Positions 53,029 to 60,558 of a stretch of 64,000 nucleotides of DNA are shown piece after piece. Both the position numbers and the translations under genes were made by a program. Source of the DNA: JAHEEM01 sp036396795 (GTDB lineage Bacteria; Pseudomonadota; Gammaproteobacteria; Steroidobacterales; Rariloculaceae). Within the stretch, counting starts at the first letter, position 1, and each line of letters opens with the position of its first letter. The DNA is taken from NCBI GenBank assembly GCA_036396795.1, contig DASWKF010000017.1, forward strand, positions 1-64,000, written 5' to 3'. Below the pieces are notes generated by a model. The model was not told the origin of the DNA, did not search any database, and saw only the letters and a list, made by a program, of their open reading frames with translations.

Positions 53029-54123
53029 GTGAACCTGATCGGCCGCTACGTATTCAGAGAAACCTTCAGTGCCTGGCTGATGGTCACGTTGGTGCTGTTC
53101 GTCATCCTGATGACGAATCAGTTTGCCGAGATATTGGACGACGCCGCCGCCGATCGTCTGCCCGAGGACGCCGTGTTCGCGATCCTGGGCCTGACCTCGC
53201 TGCGCTATATCACCGTGCTCACGCCGATCGGCCTATTTCTGGGCATCATGTTGGCGCTCGCGCGCTTCAATCGGGATTCCGAGATGGCGGCCTTCGGCGC
53301 CTGCGGGATCGGGCCGCTGCGATTGCTCGGCCCGATCAGTGCCCTGGCCATCGTGCTCGCCGCGGGCGTCGCCTGGCTCGCGCTGGTGCGCACGCCGGAA
53401 GCCTCACGGGAGATCGAGGCGATTCGGGCTCAAGCGCAGGAAGATCTCGAGCTCGGCGTGCTGGAGTCGGGTCGATTCACGACCCCCGATTCGGGTGAGA
53501 CCGTGATCTACGCGCGCAAGGTCGTCGACAACGAAATCCAGGACGTGTTTCTCGAACATGAGGACAACGGCAGCGTTGTCGTGATCCTCGCGGAACGCGG
53601 CCGCCGCGTGCAGGATGCCGGCAACGGCGAGTTGTCTTTCGTGCTCTACCGCGGACGACGCTACGAAGGCAACCCCGGCTCGCGCGACTTCCGCATCGTC
53701 GATTTCGCCGAGCACGGGATACCGGTTCGCCGCGATCTCGAGGAGGCTGTGGAGGATCCGGTGGAGATCAAGTCGAGCGTGGAGCTGCTCCGCTCGGCGG
53801 ATCCGCTGGACCGCGCGGAGCTGCAGGCGCGCCTTTCGTCGCCCCTGTCGGTGATCGCGCTGATGCTGCTCGCCGTGCCGCTGAGCCGCTCGCGTCCGCG
53901 TGAAGGCCGCTATGCGCGTCTTGGCACCGGCATGCTGATCTACATCACTTACGCGAACACGCTCGCGATCGCTCGCGTCTGGACGGAGCGCGAGCAGGTC
54001 CCCGCGTGGCTCGGGGTATGGTGGGTGCACGCACTGCTCGCCCTCATCGGCTTGTTGCTGCTGGCGCGCGAGGCCGGCATGTTCGTTCGCGTAGAGCATG
54101 TCGATGCCGTGGAACGCGCATGA
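53029..54123 (+). CDS. lptF: LPS export permease LptF
   Basis: 364 residues with six membrane helices and a periplasmic beta-jellyroll between helices 3 and 4. With LptG and LptB it extracts LPS from the inner membrane. N-terminus VNLIGRYVFRETFSAWLMVT, then LRYITVLTPIGLFLGIMLAL; periplasmic part residues ~130-265; last helices ALIGLLLLAREAG. I chose the GTG at 53029 because LptF proteins begin with this helix and LptG starts the same way (MNLIDRY); the frame runs upstream to 52948. The stop overlaps lptG (ATGA). Confidence 0.94.
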   Translation: MNLIGRYVFRETFSAWLMVTLVLFVILMTNQFAEILDDAAADRLPEDAVFAILGLTSLRYITVLTPIGLFLGIMLALARFNRDSEMAAFGACGIGPLRLLGPISALAIVLAAGVAWLALVRTPEASREIEAIRAQAQEDLELGVLESGRFTTPDSGETVIYARKVVDNEIQDVFLEHEDNGSVVVILAERGRRVQDAGNGELSFVLYRGRRYEGNPGSRDFRIVDFAEHGIPVRRDLEEAVEDPVEIKSSVELLRSADPLDRAELQARLSSPLSVIALMLLAVPLSRSRPREGRYARLGTGMLIYITYANTLAIARVWTEREQVPAWLGVWWVHALLALIGLLLLAREAGMFVRVEHVDAVERA

Positions 54124-55187
54124 ACTTGATCGATCGCTACATCGCCGTCTCGGTGCTCAAGGGCGTGTTGATCGTCGTGCTGGTGCTGCTCGGCATCGTC
54201 ACTTTCGTCGAGTTCGTCGGTCAGCTCGAGGATATCGGCGCGTCCAACTATCAGCTTCGCGACGCGCTCACTTACGTTGCTTTTCGCATTCCGCGACTGA
54301 TCTTCCTGATGTTGCCCGCCGCGGCGCTCTTGGGCGCGCTCCTGAGCCTCGGCAACATGGCCGTTCACCACGAGCTCACCGTGATGCGGACCAGCGGGGT
54401 GTCCCGGTTGCGATTGCTGAGCTCGGTCGGCATCGCCGGATTCGCCCTGGCGGTGATCATGGCCTTGCTCGGCAATTCGTTCGCCCCGTCACTCGACGCC
54501 TACGGCCGCCAGCTTCGCGCTCAGGCGATGCTCGACGAGAGCAGCCTCGCGAACGCTCGCGCGATTTGGCTCAAAGAGGGTGACAGCATCTTCAGCTTCA
54601 GACCCGGCGTCGACGGGTTGGGCTTCGGCGGCGTGTATCTGTTCGAGCTCGACGGCGACGGTATGCTCGAGCAGGTCGCCCGCGCGGACTCGGCCGAGAT
54701 CGACAACAGCGAGCGCTGGCTGCTCGCGAACTACGCCGAAACGACCTTCGGCGACGCCGGCATCGAGGCGAGCATCCAGCGCAGCACGGTGCAGGAGTAT
54801 GACCTGAGCCCGGAGCTGCTCGGGCTATCGGAGGTCCGCCACGATCTATTGAGCATGGCGAGCTTGAAACGCTACATCGCCTACCTCGAGGAAAACGATC
54901 TCGACTCGAACCGCTATTGGACCGCGTATTGGGCGCGCATGGCGGACATCGTGTCGGCGCTGCTCATGACCGTGCTCGCTCTGCCGTTCGTGGTCGGCGG
55001 GCTGCGTTCGGCCAGCACCGGCGCGCGGCTGGTCGTCGGCCTGGTCATCGGCCTGGGCTACTACGTCACCACTCGCGTGCTCGCCAACGGCGTGGAGGTG
55101 TTCGAGCTCGATCCCTTCGTCGTTGCCTGGGTGCCGAGTCTGCTGTTGTTGCTGATCACGGGGCTCGCGTTGCTGCGCATTCGCTGA
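54120..55187 (+). CDS. lptG: LPS export permease LptG
   Basis: 355 residues, partner of LptF: MNLIDRYIAVSVLKGVLIVV begins helix 1; RIPRLIFLMLPAAALLGALL helix 2; the jellyroll domain spans ~130-260 (AIWLKEGDSIFSFRPGVDGL); the final helices include YWARMADIVSALLMTVLALP. Start from the ATGA overlap with lptF. The stop codon lies inside a hairpin arm shared with the convergent RDD gene. No lptA, lptB or lptC is in the window, as is usual. Confidence 0.95.
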   Translation: MNLIDRYIAVSVLKGVLIVVLVLLGIVTFVEFVGQLEDIGASNYQLRDALTYVAFRIPRLIFLMLPAAALLGALLSLGNMAVHHELTVMRTSGVSRLRLLSSVGIAGFALAVIMALLGNSFAPSLDAYGRQLRAQAMLDESSLANARAIWLKEGDSIFSFRPGVDGLGFGGVYLFELDGDGMLEQVARADSAEIDNSERWLLANYAETTFGDAGIEASIQRSTVQEYDLSPELLGLSEVRHDLLSMASLKRYIAYLEENDLDSNRYWTAYWARMADIVSALLMTVLALPFVVGGLRSASTGARLVVGLVIGLGYYVTTRVLANGVEVFELDPFVVAWVPSLLLLLITGLALLRIR

Positions 55188-55201
55188 GAACCCGTCTCAG
55201 C
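55183..55201. terminator. Hairpin containing both stop codons of lptG and the RDD gene
   Basis: GCTGAGA (55183-55189) and TCTCAGC (55195-55201) form a perfect 7-bp stem with loop ACCCG. The lptG TGA (55185-55187) is in the left arm, and the RDD gene's TGA (55197-55199, read on the minus strand) is in the right arm. It lacks a T-run on either side, so termination, if any, would not be by the classical intrinsic route. Confidence 0.4.
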
Positions 55202-55625
55202 ACGCGCGCAAGACGACCCGCGTGCACGACAGGCGGTCGTGCCAGCAACGCCGGTCGCTATCCACCAGCGCCCACAGCAGGCCGAGCCCCGGAGGGAACA
55301 ACAAGGTCGCCGCTGAGGCGAAACGCGCGGCCGCGTCCCGCCATCTGAGCGGGCCGCCGTCCAGCCGCTCGACGCGTATCTTCCAGGCCCGCATCCCCAA
55401 GGTCTGGCCGCCGTGCGTCCAGAACCAGGCGAAGAACAGGAAGCTCGCGGCGAGCAACAGCAGCTCGAACCACCGGGTGCCGGGGGCGATCGCGTGGCCG
55501 CCTCGGACGACGATCAAGGTCAAGGTCAGGACGAACAGCGTCCCGCCCAGAAGCAGCCAGTCGTAAGTCATGGCGGCGAGCCGACGCCCGAGCCCGGCGG
55601 CGCGATGAGAGTCTGTCGGCGGCAT
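55197..55625 (-). CDS. RDD family membrane protein
   Basis: 142 residues with an Arg in the first helix region (GLGRRLAAMTYDWLLLGGT), three hydrophobic segments, and an Asp pair near the end (LVDSDRRCWHDRLSCTRVV), the features that name the RDD family. HGGQTLGMRAWKIRVERLDG is a characteristic block. The function of RDD proteins is varied and mostly unknown; Na+/H+ antiport has been shown for some. The ATG at 55625 is chosen; the upstream frame to 55724 has no RDD-like sequence. Convergent with lptG. Confidence 0.87.
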   Translation of the reverse strand: MPPTDSHRAAGLGRRLAAMTYDWLLLGGTLFVLTLTLIVVRGGHAIAPGTRWFELLLLAASFLFFAWFWTHGGQTLGMRAWKIRVERLDGGPLRWRDAAARFASAATLLFPPGLGLLWALVDSDRRCWHDRLSCTRVVLRAC

Positions 55626-55695
55626 GCCGGGAGTATGTCCGAGCGCGGCCTCGCGCGCGACTGGAAGCCGCGGGAGATCTGATCGACAATGGGGC

Positions 55696-56037
55696 GTGGA
55701 CAAGGCGCTGGTCATTCCGGCCACCTTCGTCGTCGGAAGCTCCTTCCCGGCGAACCTTCCTCTGGCCGACGGTTCGGTGAAGCCTATCGCGGAGTGCAGC
55801 AGGGCTGAGGTTGCGCAGGCCGTCGAGGAAATGGCGGCCGTCGTTTACGCAAGTCGCCAAAAGTTGCACAAAGCGTATGATGAGCACGTGCAGGACCTGG
55901 AGATCTTCGCGCAACTTTCGGCCTATCTCCAGAAATACGATCAGTGGTCGGGTGTGCGCGACAACGGCGAGGTCAAGCAGACGATATGGTCCGTCGACGC
56001 CGTCCGTAGCGCCCGGAGTTCCGAAGACACGTCCTGA
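55696..56037 (+). CDS. Unrecognised cytoplasmic protein
   Basis: I do not recognise this family. From a GTG at 55696 it has 113 residues: a beta-like N-terminus (ALVIPATFVVGSSFPANLP), then a helical stretch (EVAQAVEEMAAVVYASRQKL, HKAYDEHVQDLEIFAQLSAYL) and a polar end (GVRDNGEVKQTIWSVDAVRS). No signal peptide or membrane helix is visible. The start is uncertain: GTG at 55696 or an upstream ATG at 55624, which would overlap the divergent RDD start. It lies 15 bases before the glycine-zipper gene and may be co-transcribed with it. Confidence 0.6.
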   Translation: MDKALVIPATFVVGSSFPANLPLADGSVKPIAECSRAEVAQAVEEMAAVVYASRQKLHKAYDEHVQDLEIFAQLSAYLQKYDQWSGVRDNGEVKQTIWSVDAVRSARSSEDTS

Positions 56038-56052
56038 GAGAGGTAGCCCGGT

Positions 56053-56268
56053 ATGTCAGCGCGTGTTGATCAGCTTTCGACGAAATCCATATTGAAGGTG
56101 TGCACGCTGCCGCTGGCGATCTGCGCGGGATTGATTGTGGGGATAACCGTCGGCGCAATGTTCGGCGTCGCGGCAATGGGCGCCGCCGTGGGTGTCGGCA
56201 TCGGCGTCGGCATCGGCGTGGGCTTGAGCGCCGGATACGCGGTCATCTTCTTCGAGTCGGACCGCTGA
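56053..56268 (+). CDS. Small glycine-zipper membrane protein
   Basis: 71 residues, almost all membrane: two hydrophobic stretches, CTLPLAICAGLIVGITVGAM and AAMGAAVGVGIGVGIGVGLS, rich in G-x-x-x-G and G-V-G-I repeats, i.e. a glycine zipper. AGAGAGGT lies ~10 bases before the ATG. Such proteins can form oligomers in the membrane, sometimes toxic, but there is no antitoxin-like partner. Function is unknown. Confidence 0.65.
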   Translation: MSARVDQLSTKSILKVCTLPLAICAGLIVGITVGAMFGVAAMGAAVGVGIGVGIGVGLSAGYAVIFFESDR

Positions 56269-56633
56269 GCGTAGGCGACGCCTGGTCGGTCTACGTCGTT
56301 CGCTGCGCGGACGCGAGCTTGTACACGGGCGTGGCGAAAAGCGTCGGCGCGCGCATCTTAGAGCACAACGCCGGGCGCGGCGCAAAGTACACGCGCGGCC
56401 GGTTGCCGGTGGAGCTGGTCTATCGGGAGGTCTGCGTGAGCCGCAGTGCCGCCCTCAAACGCGAGTCCGAGATCAAGCGCCTGAGCGCGCGGGCGAAACG
56501 CGAGTTCGTGGAAAGGTCGAGGCCGGCCAAAGTTACTCGCAGAGCATCCACAGCGACGGCAAGAGCCATAGCAGCGACGCAATCAAACCGATCCGAAACA
56601 GGATCCGGCCGGCGCCGTAGCTCAGGCCTCTGA
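56265..56633 (+). CDS. GIY-YIG nuclease superfamily protein (UPF0213 type)
   Basis: The core AWSVYVVRCADASLYTGVAK and LEHNAGRGAKYTRGRLPVEL, followed by ALKRESEIKRLSARAKREFV, is that of small standalone GIY-YIG proteins (YhbQ-like). These bind and may cut branched DNA. No ATG, GTG or TTG lies just before the domain; I place the start at CTG 56265, which overlaps the upstream stop (CTGA). The only alternative, ATG 56100, would be inside the glycine-zipper gene. The last ~35 residues (Arg/Ser/Thr-rich) go beyond the domain and overlap the opposite-strand gene by 101 bases. Confidence 0.7.
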   Translation: MSVGDAWSVYVVRCADASLYTGVAKSVGARILEHNAGRGAKYTRGRLPVELVYREVCVSRSAALKRESEIKRLSARAKREFVERSRPAKVTRRASTATARAIAATQSNRSETGSGRRRSSGL

Positions 56634-56793
56634 CCTCGAGGTCCTTGCCGACCTTGGCGAGCTCGTCGTCATAGAGCTCCACGGCGGCACTCACCGACGC
56701 CATATAGTTGCTCGGCAGGACGACACATTGATCGCCGTCGAATTCTTGCTCGACTTTCATCGTGGACGGCTCTCCCGGATTCGCGCCGAACAT
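56533..56793 (-). CDS. Small protein with a C-terminal membrane helix
   Basis: 86 residues: an N-terminal polar half (MKVEQEFDGDQCVVLPSNYM, ELYDDELAKVGKDLEVRG) and a C-terminal hydrophobic segment (ILFRIGLIASLLWLLPSLWM). AGGA lies 7 bases before the ATG. I do not recognise the family. The 3' end overlaps the GIY-YIG gene, so one of the two ends may be shorter in reality. It is divergent from the DUF1134 gene. Confidence 0.6.
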   Translation of the reverse strand: MFGANPGEPSTMKVEQEFDGDQCVVLPSNYMASVSAAVELYDDELAKVGKDLEVRGLSYGAGRILFRIGLIASLLWLLPSLWMLCE

Positions 56794-56932
56794 GAAAACA
56801 TCCTAGCCCGAGCCCCTCCCGCTTGCCGTGACGACTATCAAGATCCCGGAATTAAACGGAAAATCATCGTAGCGGCGGCGCCGGAGGCGCGCGATAATGT
56901 GTCGAAACGCTCACTTTCCGAAGGAAATGCTG

Positions 56933-57529
56933 ATGATCCAACGACGAGATTTTCGAGTTGCGGCGACGGCAGCGATCGCGCTGCTCGCGGGCTGCGCCAG
57001 CCAGGGGACGACTCCGGGCACGGAGCGCGGCAGCGCCGACACTTCACCCGAGTTCGAGGAGAGCGCGATACTCACCGAGGCCGAGGCCTTCTTCGGCGAG
57101 GGCGCCCGCGGCCTCGCGGACGTGCTCAACAAGATCTTCAGCGAGCGAGGCCGGCCCAACGCCTACATCGCCGGAGAGGAGGGCGGCGGCGCGCTCGCGG
57201 TGGGGGTTCGCTACGGTCGCGGGACCTTGCACATGTCCAACGGGATTCAGCGCGAAGTCTACTGGACTGGCCCGTCGCTCGGCTTCGACGTCGGCGCCAA
57301 TGCCGCCAAAGCGTTCGTCCTGATCTACGATCTGCCGAGCGTCGAGGCTTTGTTTCAGCGTTATCCGGGGGTCGACGGCAGCCTGTATTTTGTCGGCGGC
57401 GTGGGCGCCAACTACAATCGCAGCGGCGATATCATCCTGGCACCGGTGCGCTTCGGGGTTGGCTGGCGCCAGGGGGTCAGTATCGGCTACATCAGCATCA
57501 GCGAGACGGCCACCTGGATCCCGTTCTGA
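56933..57529 (+). CDS. DUF1134 (EipA-like) lipoprotein
   Basis: 198 residues from ATG 56933, set by AAGGA at 56921-56925; an ATG at 56927 is just upstream. A lipoprotein signal (FRVAATAAIALLAGC) is followed by the DUF1134 domain: GLADVLNKIFSERGRPNAYI, GGGALAVGVRYGRGTL, YWTGPSLGFDVGANAAKAFV and YFVGGVGANYNRSGDIILAP. The Brucella homologue EipA affects envelope integrity. A terminator follows its stop by ~100 bases. Confidence 0.85.
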   Translation: MIQRRDFRVAATAAIALLAGCASQGTTPGTERGSADTSPEFEESAILTEAEAFFGEGARGLADVLNKIFSERGRPNAYIAGEEGGGALAVGVRYGRGTLHMSNGIQREVYWTGPSLGFDVGANAAKAFVLIYDLPSVEALFQRYPGVDGSLYFVGGVGANYNRSGDIILAPVRFGVGWRQGVSIGYISISETATWIPF

Positions 57530-57625
57530 CGTATCTGCGGAAATGAGACCTGCTTCACGGCGGGCTGGGAGCTGCGGGCTTATGTTTAACCCCAGCTACT
57601 CTTGATCATTTCCCCCTGAATTTAC

Positions 57626-57651
57626 CCGGCCTCGCGCCGGGTTCTTTTTTC
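57626..57651 (+). terminator. Intrinsic terminator of the DUF1134 gene
   Basis: Stem CCCGGC (57626-57631) with GCCGGG (57637-57642), 5-base loop CTCGC, then TTCTTTTTT. Stem and T-run are in the right order for a plus-strand Rho-independent terminator about 100 bases downstream of the DUF1134 stop. Confidence 0.85.
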
Positions 57652-58030
57652 CGGCCCTTAGTCCGACAAATCCTCCGCCTCTTCATTTTCCCGGCTCAAG
57701 GGGGCGGGCAACGCCGGCAACGGCGACCACTCACTGGCCCGGGCGAGGGGGTAGTTGGCGAGACTCTGCTGACGCTTCGTGGCGATCCGCCGCGACAGCC
57801 GCGGAATCTTGCAGCTCAGGATCTCGAGTCTGTCATTTCCCATCGTCATTACATCCGTGCTTGTTCTCGCGCCCGCAGTATGGGGGAGCGTCCTGCTCCA
57901 CTCGAAACACGGCCGAGCCGGCACGCGCTCGATGAGCCGAAGTCTGTTGCAATCTCCCGTCCATGTCGGTGACTCTTATCACATGAAACTTTCTTCTGGA
58001 TTAAGTGAAGTATTTGTATAGTGATTCCGA

Positions 58031-58051
58031 AAAGCCGATCACAGAATCGGC
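58031..58051 (-). terminator. Intrinsic terminator of marC
   Basis: Read on the minus strand: stem GCCGAT, loop TCTGTG, stem ATCGGC, followed by TTTT. It lies ~37 bases after the marC stop. A third copy of GCCGAT (58055-58060) just upstream on that strand could pair alternatively, and flanking GATTCCGA/TCGGAAAT can extend the structure. Confidence 0.65.
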
Positions 58052-58087
58052 GTAGCCGATTCGGAAATTCGTGAGCAGCGTCTCAGT

Positions 58088-58747
58088 CTATGCGGGCACG
58101 AAAACACGCGCTGCGCTCGCGAGCAGATTGCTCTGCGAGATTCCGTCAAAAAAGAACTGTACCGCGAGCGCGGTCAGCAGGATGCCGAAGACGCGGCGGA
58201 TCACCTGTGTGCCCGTGACGCCGAGCACCCTTTGGAGCTGAGATGCGGCGATCAGCGCGAGCAAAGTGAGCGCCAGGATCGCGAGCAGGCAGGCAATGAC
58301 GACGCCCTGCAACAGCAAATCGCCCTCGGTGTCGGCCATGAGCAGAATCGAGGCGCCCATGGCGCCCGGCCCGGCGATCAGCGGCGTGGCGAGCGGAAAC
58401 ACCGAGATGTCCGGCTTGGCCGCGGCTTCCTCGGCCTCGGCTTCGGTCGCCGAGGTGGCGCCGGACGAGCGCCCGAAAACCAGATCGATGCCGATCAGCA
58501 GCAACAGCACGCCGCCGGCCGTGCGCAGTGCCGCGAGCGAGATTCCCAGGCCGTCGAGGACGCTCTCGCCGAAGATGGCGAAGAACAGCAGGATACCGGT
58601 CGCGATCGCCGTGCCGCGGATCGCGACGATCAAGCGCTCGCGCGGCGTGGCGTTGAGCGTCAAGGCCGCGAACATTGCAGCGACGTCGATCGGCCCGACG
58701 GTCGCGAAGAATGTCGCCAGCGCGACCGCGGCGGTCTCGGAGATCAT
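58088..58747 (-). CDS. MarC family integral membrane protein
   Basis: 219 residues with six membrane helices. MarC (UPF0056) blocks: AVALATFFATVGPIDVAAMF, LRTAGGVLLLLIGIDLVFGR, and FPLATPLIAGPGAMGASILL, the last being the family hallmark. An Ala/Glu-rich loop lies between helices 3 and 4. Function is not established; despite the name, no link to multiple antibiotic resistance was confirmed in E. coli. Single gene with its own terminator. Confidence 0.92.
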   Translation of the reverse strand: MISETAAVALATFFATVGPIDVAAMFAALTLNATPRERLIVAIRGTAIATGILLFFAIFGESVLDGLGISLAALRTAGGVLLLLIGIDLVFGRSSGATSATEAEAEEAAAKPDISVFPLATPLIAGPGAMGASILLMADTEGDLLLQGVVIACLLAILALTLLALIAASQLQRVLGVTGTQVIRRVFGILLTALAVQFFFDGISQSNLLASAARVFVPA

Positions 58748-58790
58748 GCGTTATTGTAGGATAGCGAGGCGGTAACTTGGGAGACGGTTC

Positions 58791-59795
58791 GTGAGACCAG
58801 TGCAAGCCGGTGTCATCGTCGTGATCGCGTTCGGCCCGCTCGTCGCGCCCGGTCATCACAGCGAGGCGGGTTTCGACCTCGAGTCGGTCGTTGCCTTTCA
58901 CGGCACGGTGACCCGGTTCAGCTGGCGAAACCCGCACGTCTACATCACCGTGGAAACGGCGAGCGAAACCGGCGAGCCCGTGAGCTGGGAGGTGGAAACG
59001 GGCGCAACGCCCTTGCTCGCGCGCAGCGGCTGGACGCCGCAATCGTTGATTCCGGGCGAGCGGATCTCCGTGCGCGGCCATCCGGCGCGCGAGCCCGGCC
59101 GCCGCTACGCGCTGTTGCTGTCTGTGCAGAAACAGGACGGCACGTTCCTCGAGCAGACGCTCGGGGAGCCGCGCGCGGCGGCCGTAGCCGCGGATCTATC
59201 GGGCGTCTGGAAGGGCCATCTCGCGACGCTCGAGTACCTCGCCGAGGGCTTCGACGCAATGCCCCTGACCGAGAAAGGCGCCGCCGCCCAGGCCGACTAC
59301 GACCCCAACACTGAAAACCCCGCGGCGATGTGTATCGCCTATCCTTCCCCGGCCGTATTACTGGTGACCACGTTCTTCCTGACAGAGATCGAGCTCGGCG
59401 GGGACATCGTCATGCTGCGCAACGAGTGGTTCGACGTCGAGCGGACTGTGTTCATGGACGGCCGCGGGCATCCCGGCGGGGGAGAGCGCAGCGACGTTCA
59501 AGGGCATTCGATCGGCTGGTGGGAGGGCGACACCTTGGTCGTCGATACGACCCATTTCGCCGATCACCGGTCGCCGTATCAGACCGGCGTGCCCTCCGGC
59601 GCGCAAAAGCACGTCGTCGAGCGTTACGCCCGGAGCGACGACGGCACGCGGCTCACCGTCGACGTGCTGTTGGAGGATCCGGAGTATCTTGCCGAGCCCT
59701 TCCGCGGCAGCTTGGAATGGAGCTACCGGCCCGATCTCGACCTGCTTTCGTTCGATTGCGATCCGAGCGTGTCGAGCCAGTTCGTGCCGCGATAG
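58791..59795 (+). CDS. DUF6152 family exported protein
   Basis: 334 residues from a GTG at 58791 with GGGAGA upstream. A signal-like N-terminus (VQAGVIVVIAFGPLVAPGHH) precedes the DUF6152 domain: HHSEAGFDLESVVAFHGTVT, FSWRNPHVYITVE and GERISVRGHPAREPGRRYAL. The second half is a repeat-like domain with MCIAYPSPAVLLV, HSIGWWEGDTLVVDTTHFAD and SLEWSYRPDLDLLSFDC. Such proteins are common in steroid- and hydrocarbon-associated gammaproteobacteria, but no function is proven. After the TAG the same frame stays open for 25 more codons. Confidence 0.82.
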   Translation: MRPVQAGVIVVIAFGPLVAPGHHSEAGFDLESVVAFHGTVTRFSWRNPHVYITVETASETGEPVSWEVETGATPLLARSGWTPQSLIPGERISVRGHPAREPGRRYALLLSVQKQDGTFLEQTLGEPRAAAVAADLSGVWKGHLATLEYLAEGFDAMPLTEKGAAAQADYDPNTENPAAMCIAYPSPAVLLVTTFFLTEIELGGDIVMLRNEWFDVERTVFMDGRGHPGGGERSDVQGHSIGWWEGDTLVVDTTHFADHRSPYQTGVPSGAQKHVVERYARSDDGTRLTVDVLLEDPEYLAEPFRGSLEWSYRPDLDLLSFDCDPSVSSQFVPR

Positions 59796-60121
59796 CAAGG
59801 TCTGGGTCGAGTGCATCTGCGGATGGGATACCAGGAAGCCGAGCGGAGAATTTACTTTAAGAAACTGCTCTAGGCCATTGATATAACTATGTTCAGGATG
59901 GCGGCGTCAACGCGCTCGAGAATCCCGCGCTGCCGCCTTTCCAAATCGGCGCTACGGGGGTATCTTCGATACGTCGCCGAGTGCTTCGGACTCCGCAACC
60001 ACGATGATCCAGATACTTATACTCAGTACGGAGATGCTGAACACTCGGTGACCCGAATATTGGCACCAGGCGCAGCGCCGGGAGGCTCGAAGATAGTCAG
60101 TTACTAGAGCGAGGGGATGAC
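59796..60121. other. Interval between the DUF6152 and CBS genes
   Basis: 326 bases without a convincing gene. The first 78 bases continue the DUF6152 frame after its stop and end at TAG 59871-59873. A 72-codon plus frame (59889-60107) has the Arg/Ser-rich look of a chance frame. The A+T-richer bases around 59855-59895 (TTTACTTTAAGAAACTGC and TTGATATAACTATG) could include a promoter for the CBS gene, but none is clear. Confidence 0.5.
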
Positions 60122-60556
60122 ATGAAGTTGGTTCGCGACCTTCTGGCGGTAAAAGGCAACGATGTCTGGTCGGTAACGCCGGAAACCAAGGTGTTCGACG
60201 CCTTGCGACTAATGGCGGAAAAGAGGGTGGGCGCCGTGCTCGTCCTTGAAAAAGATGATCTCGTGGGGCTTTTTTCGGAGCGAGACTACGCCCGTAAAGT
60301 CATATTGTTGGGCAAGTCGTCCAAAGAAACGCCGGTCAAAGAAATCATGAGCTCAAAGATCGTTTCGGTGCGCCCTGATCAAACGACCGACGAATGCATG
60401 AGCTTGATGACGGACAACCGTATTCGTCACCTCCCGGTGATGAAAGACGGCAAGCTGCACGGCATCATCACGATCGGTGACGTCGTGAAAGCGGTGATCG
60501 CCGAGAAGGAAGGCGTCATAGAGCAGCTCGAGCACTATATTACCGGCACGTTCTAA
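60122..60556 (+). CDS. CBS-domain pair protein
   Basis: 144 residues: two tandem CBS domains (~1-60, VFDALRLMAEKRVGAVLVLE; ~70-130, TTDECMSLMTDNRIRHLPVM) forming a Bateman module that binds adenine nucleotides. GLFSERDYARKVILLGKSSK and KLHGIITIGDVVKAVIAEKE are typical of the standalone family often labelled inosine-5-monophosphate-dehydrogenase-related. GAGGGGA precedes the ATG. It has no fused effector domain. Convergent with the metallo-hydrolase gene, 2 bases apart. Confidence 0.93.
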   Translation: MKLVRDLLAVKGNDVWSVTPETKVFDALRLMAEKRVGAVLVLEKDDLVGLFSERDYARKVILLGKSSKETPVKEIMSSKIVSVRPDQTTDECMSLMTDNRIRHLPVMKDGKLHGIITIGDVVKAVIAEKEGVIEQLEHYITGTF

Positions 60557-60558
60557 GC

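Larger units (their letters stand above)
57530..58087. other. Gene-poor interval between the DUF1134 gene and marC
   Basis: 558 bases with no convincing gene. It holds the terminator at 57626-57651, a 63-codon minus-strand open frame (57658-57849, beginning MTMGNDRLEIL) without a clear ribosome site or recognisable family, a relatively A+T-rich stretch around 57975-58025, and the minus-strand terminator of marC at 58031-58051. The small frame might be real but I cannot support it. Confidence 0.5.

Noticed and set aside
57658..57924. Small minus-strand frame after the DUF1134 terminator
   Set aside because: No ribosome site, no family resemblance and unclear start; kept only as a note in the interval entry.
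59889..60107. 72-codon plus frame before the CBS gene
   Set aside because: No ribosome site and a composition typical of chance frames.
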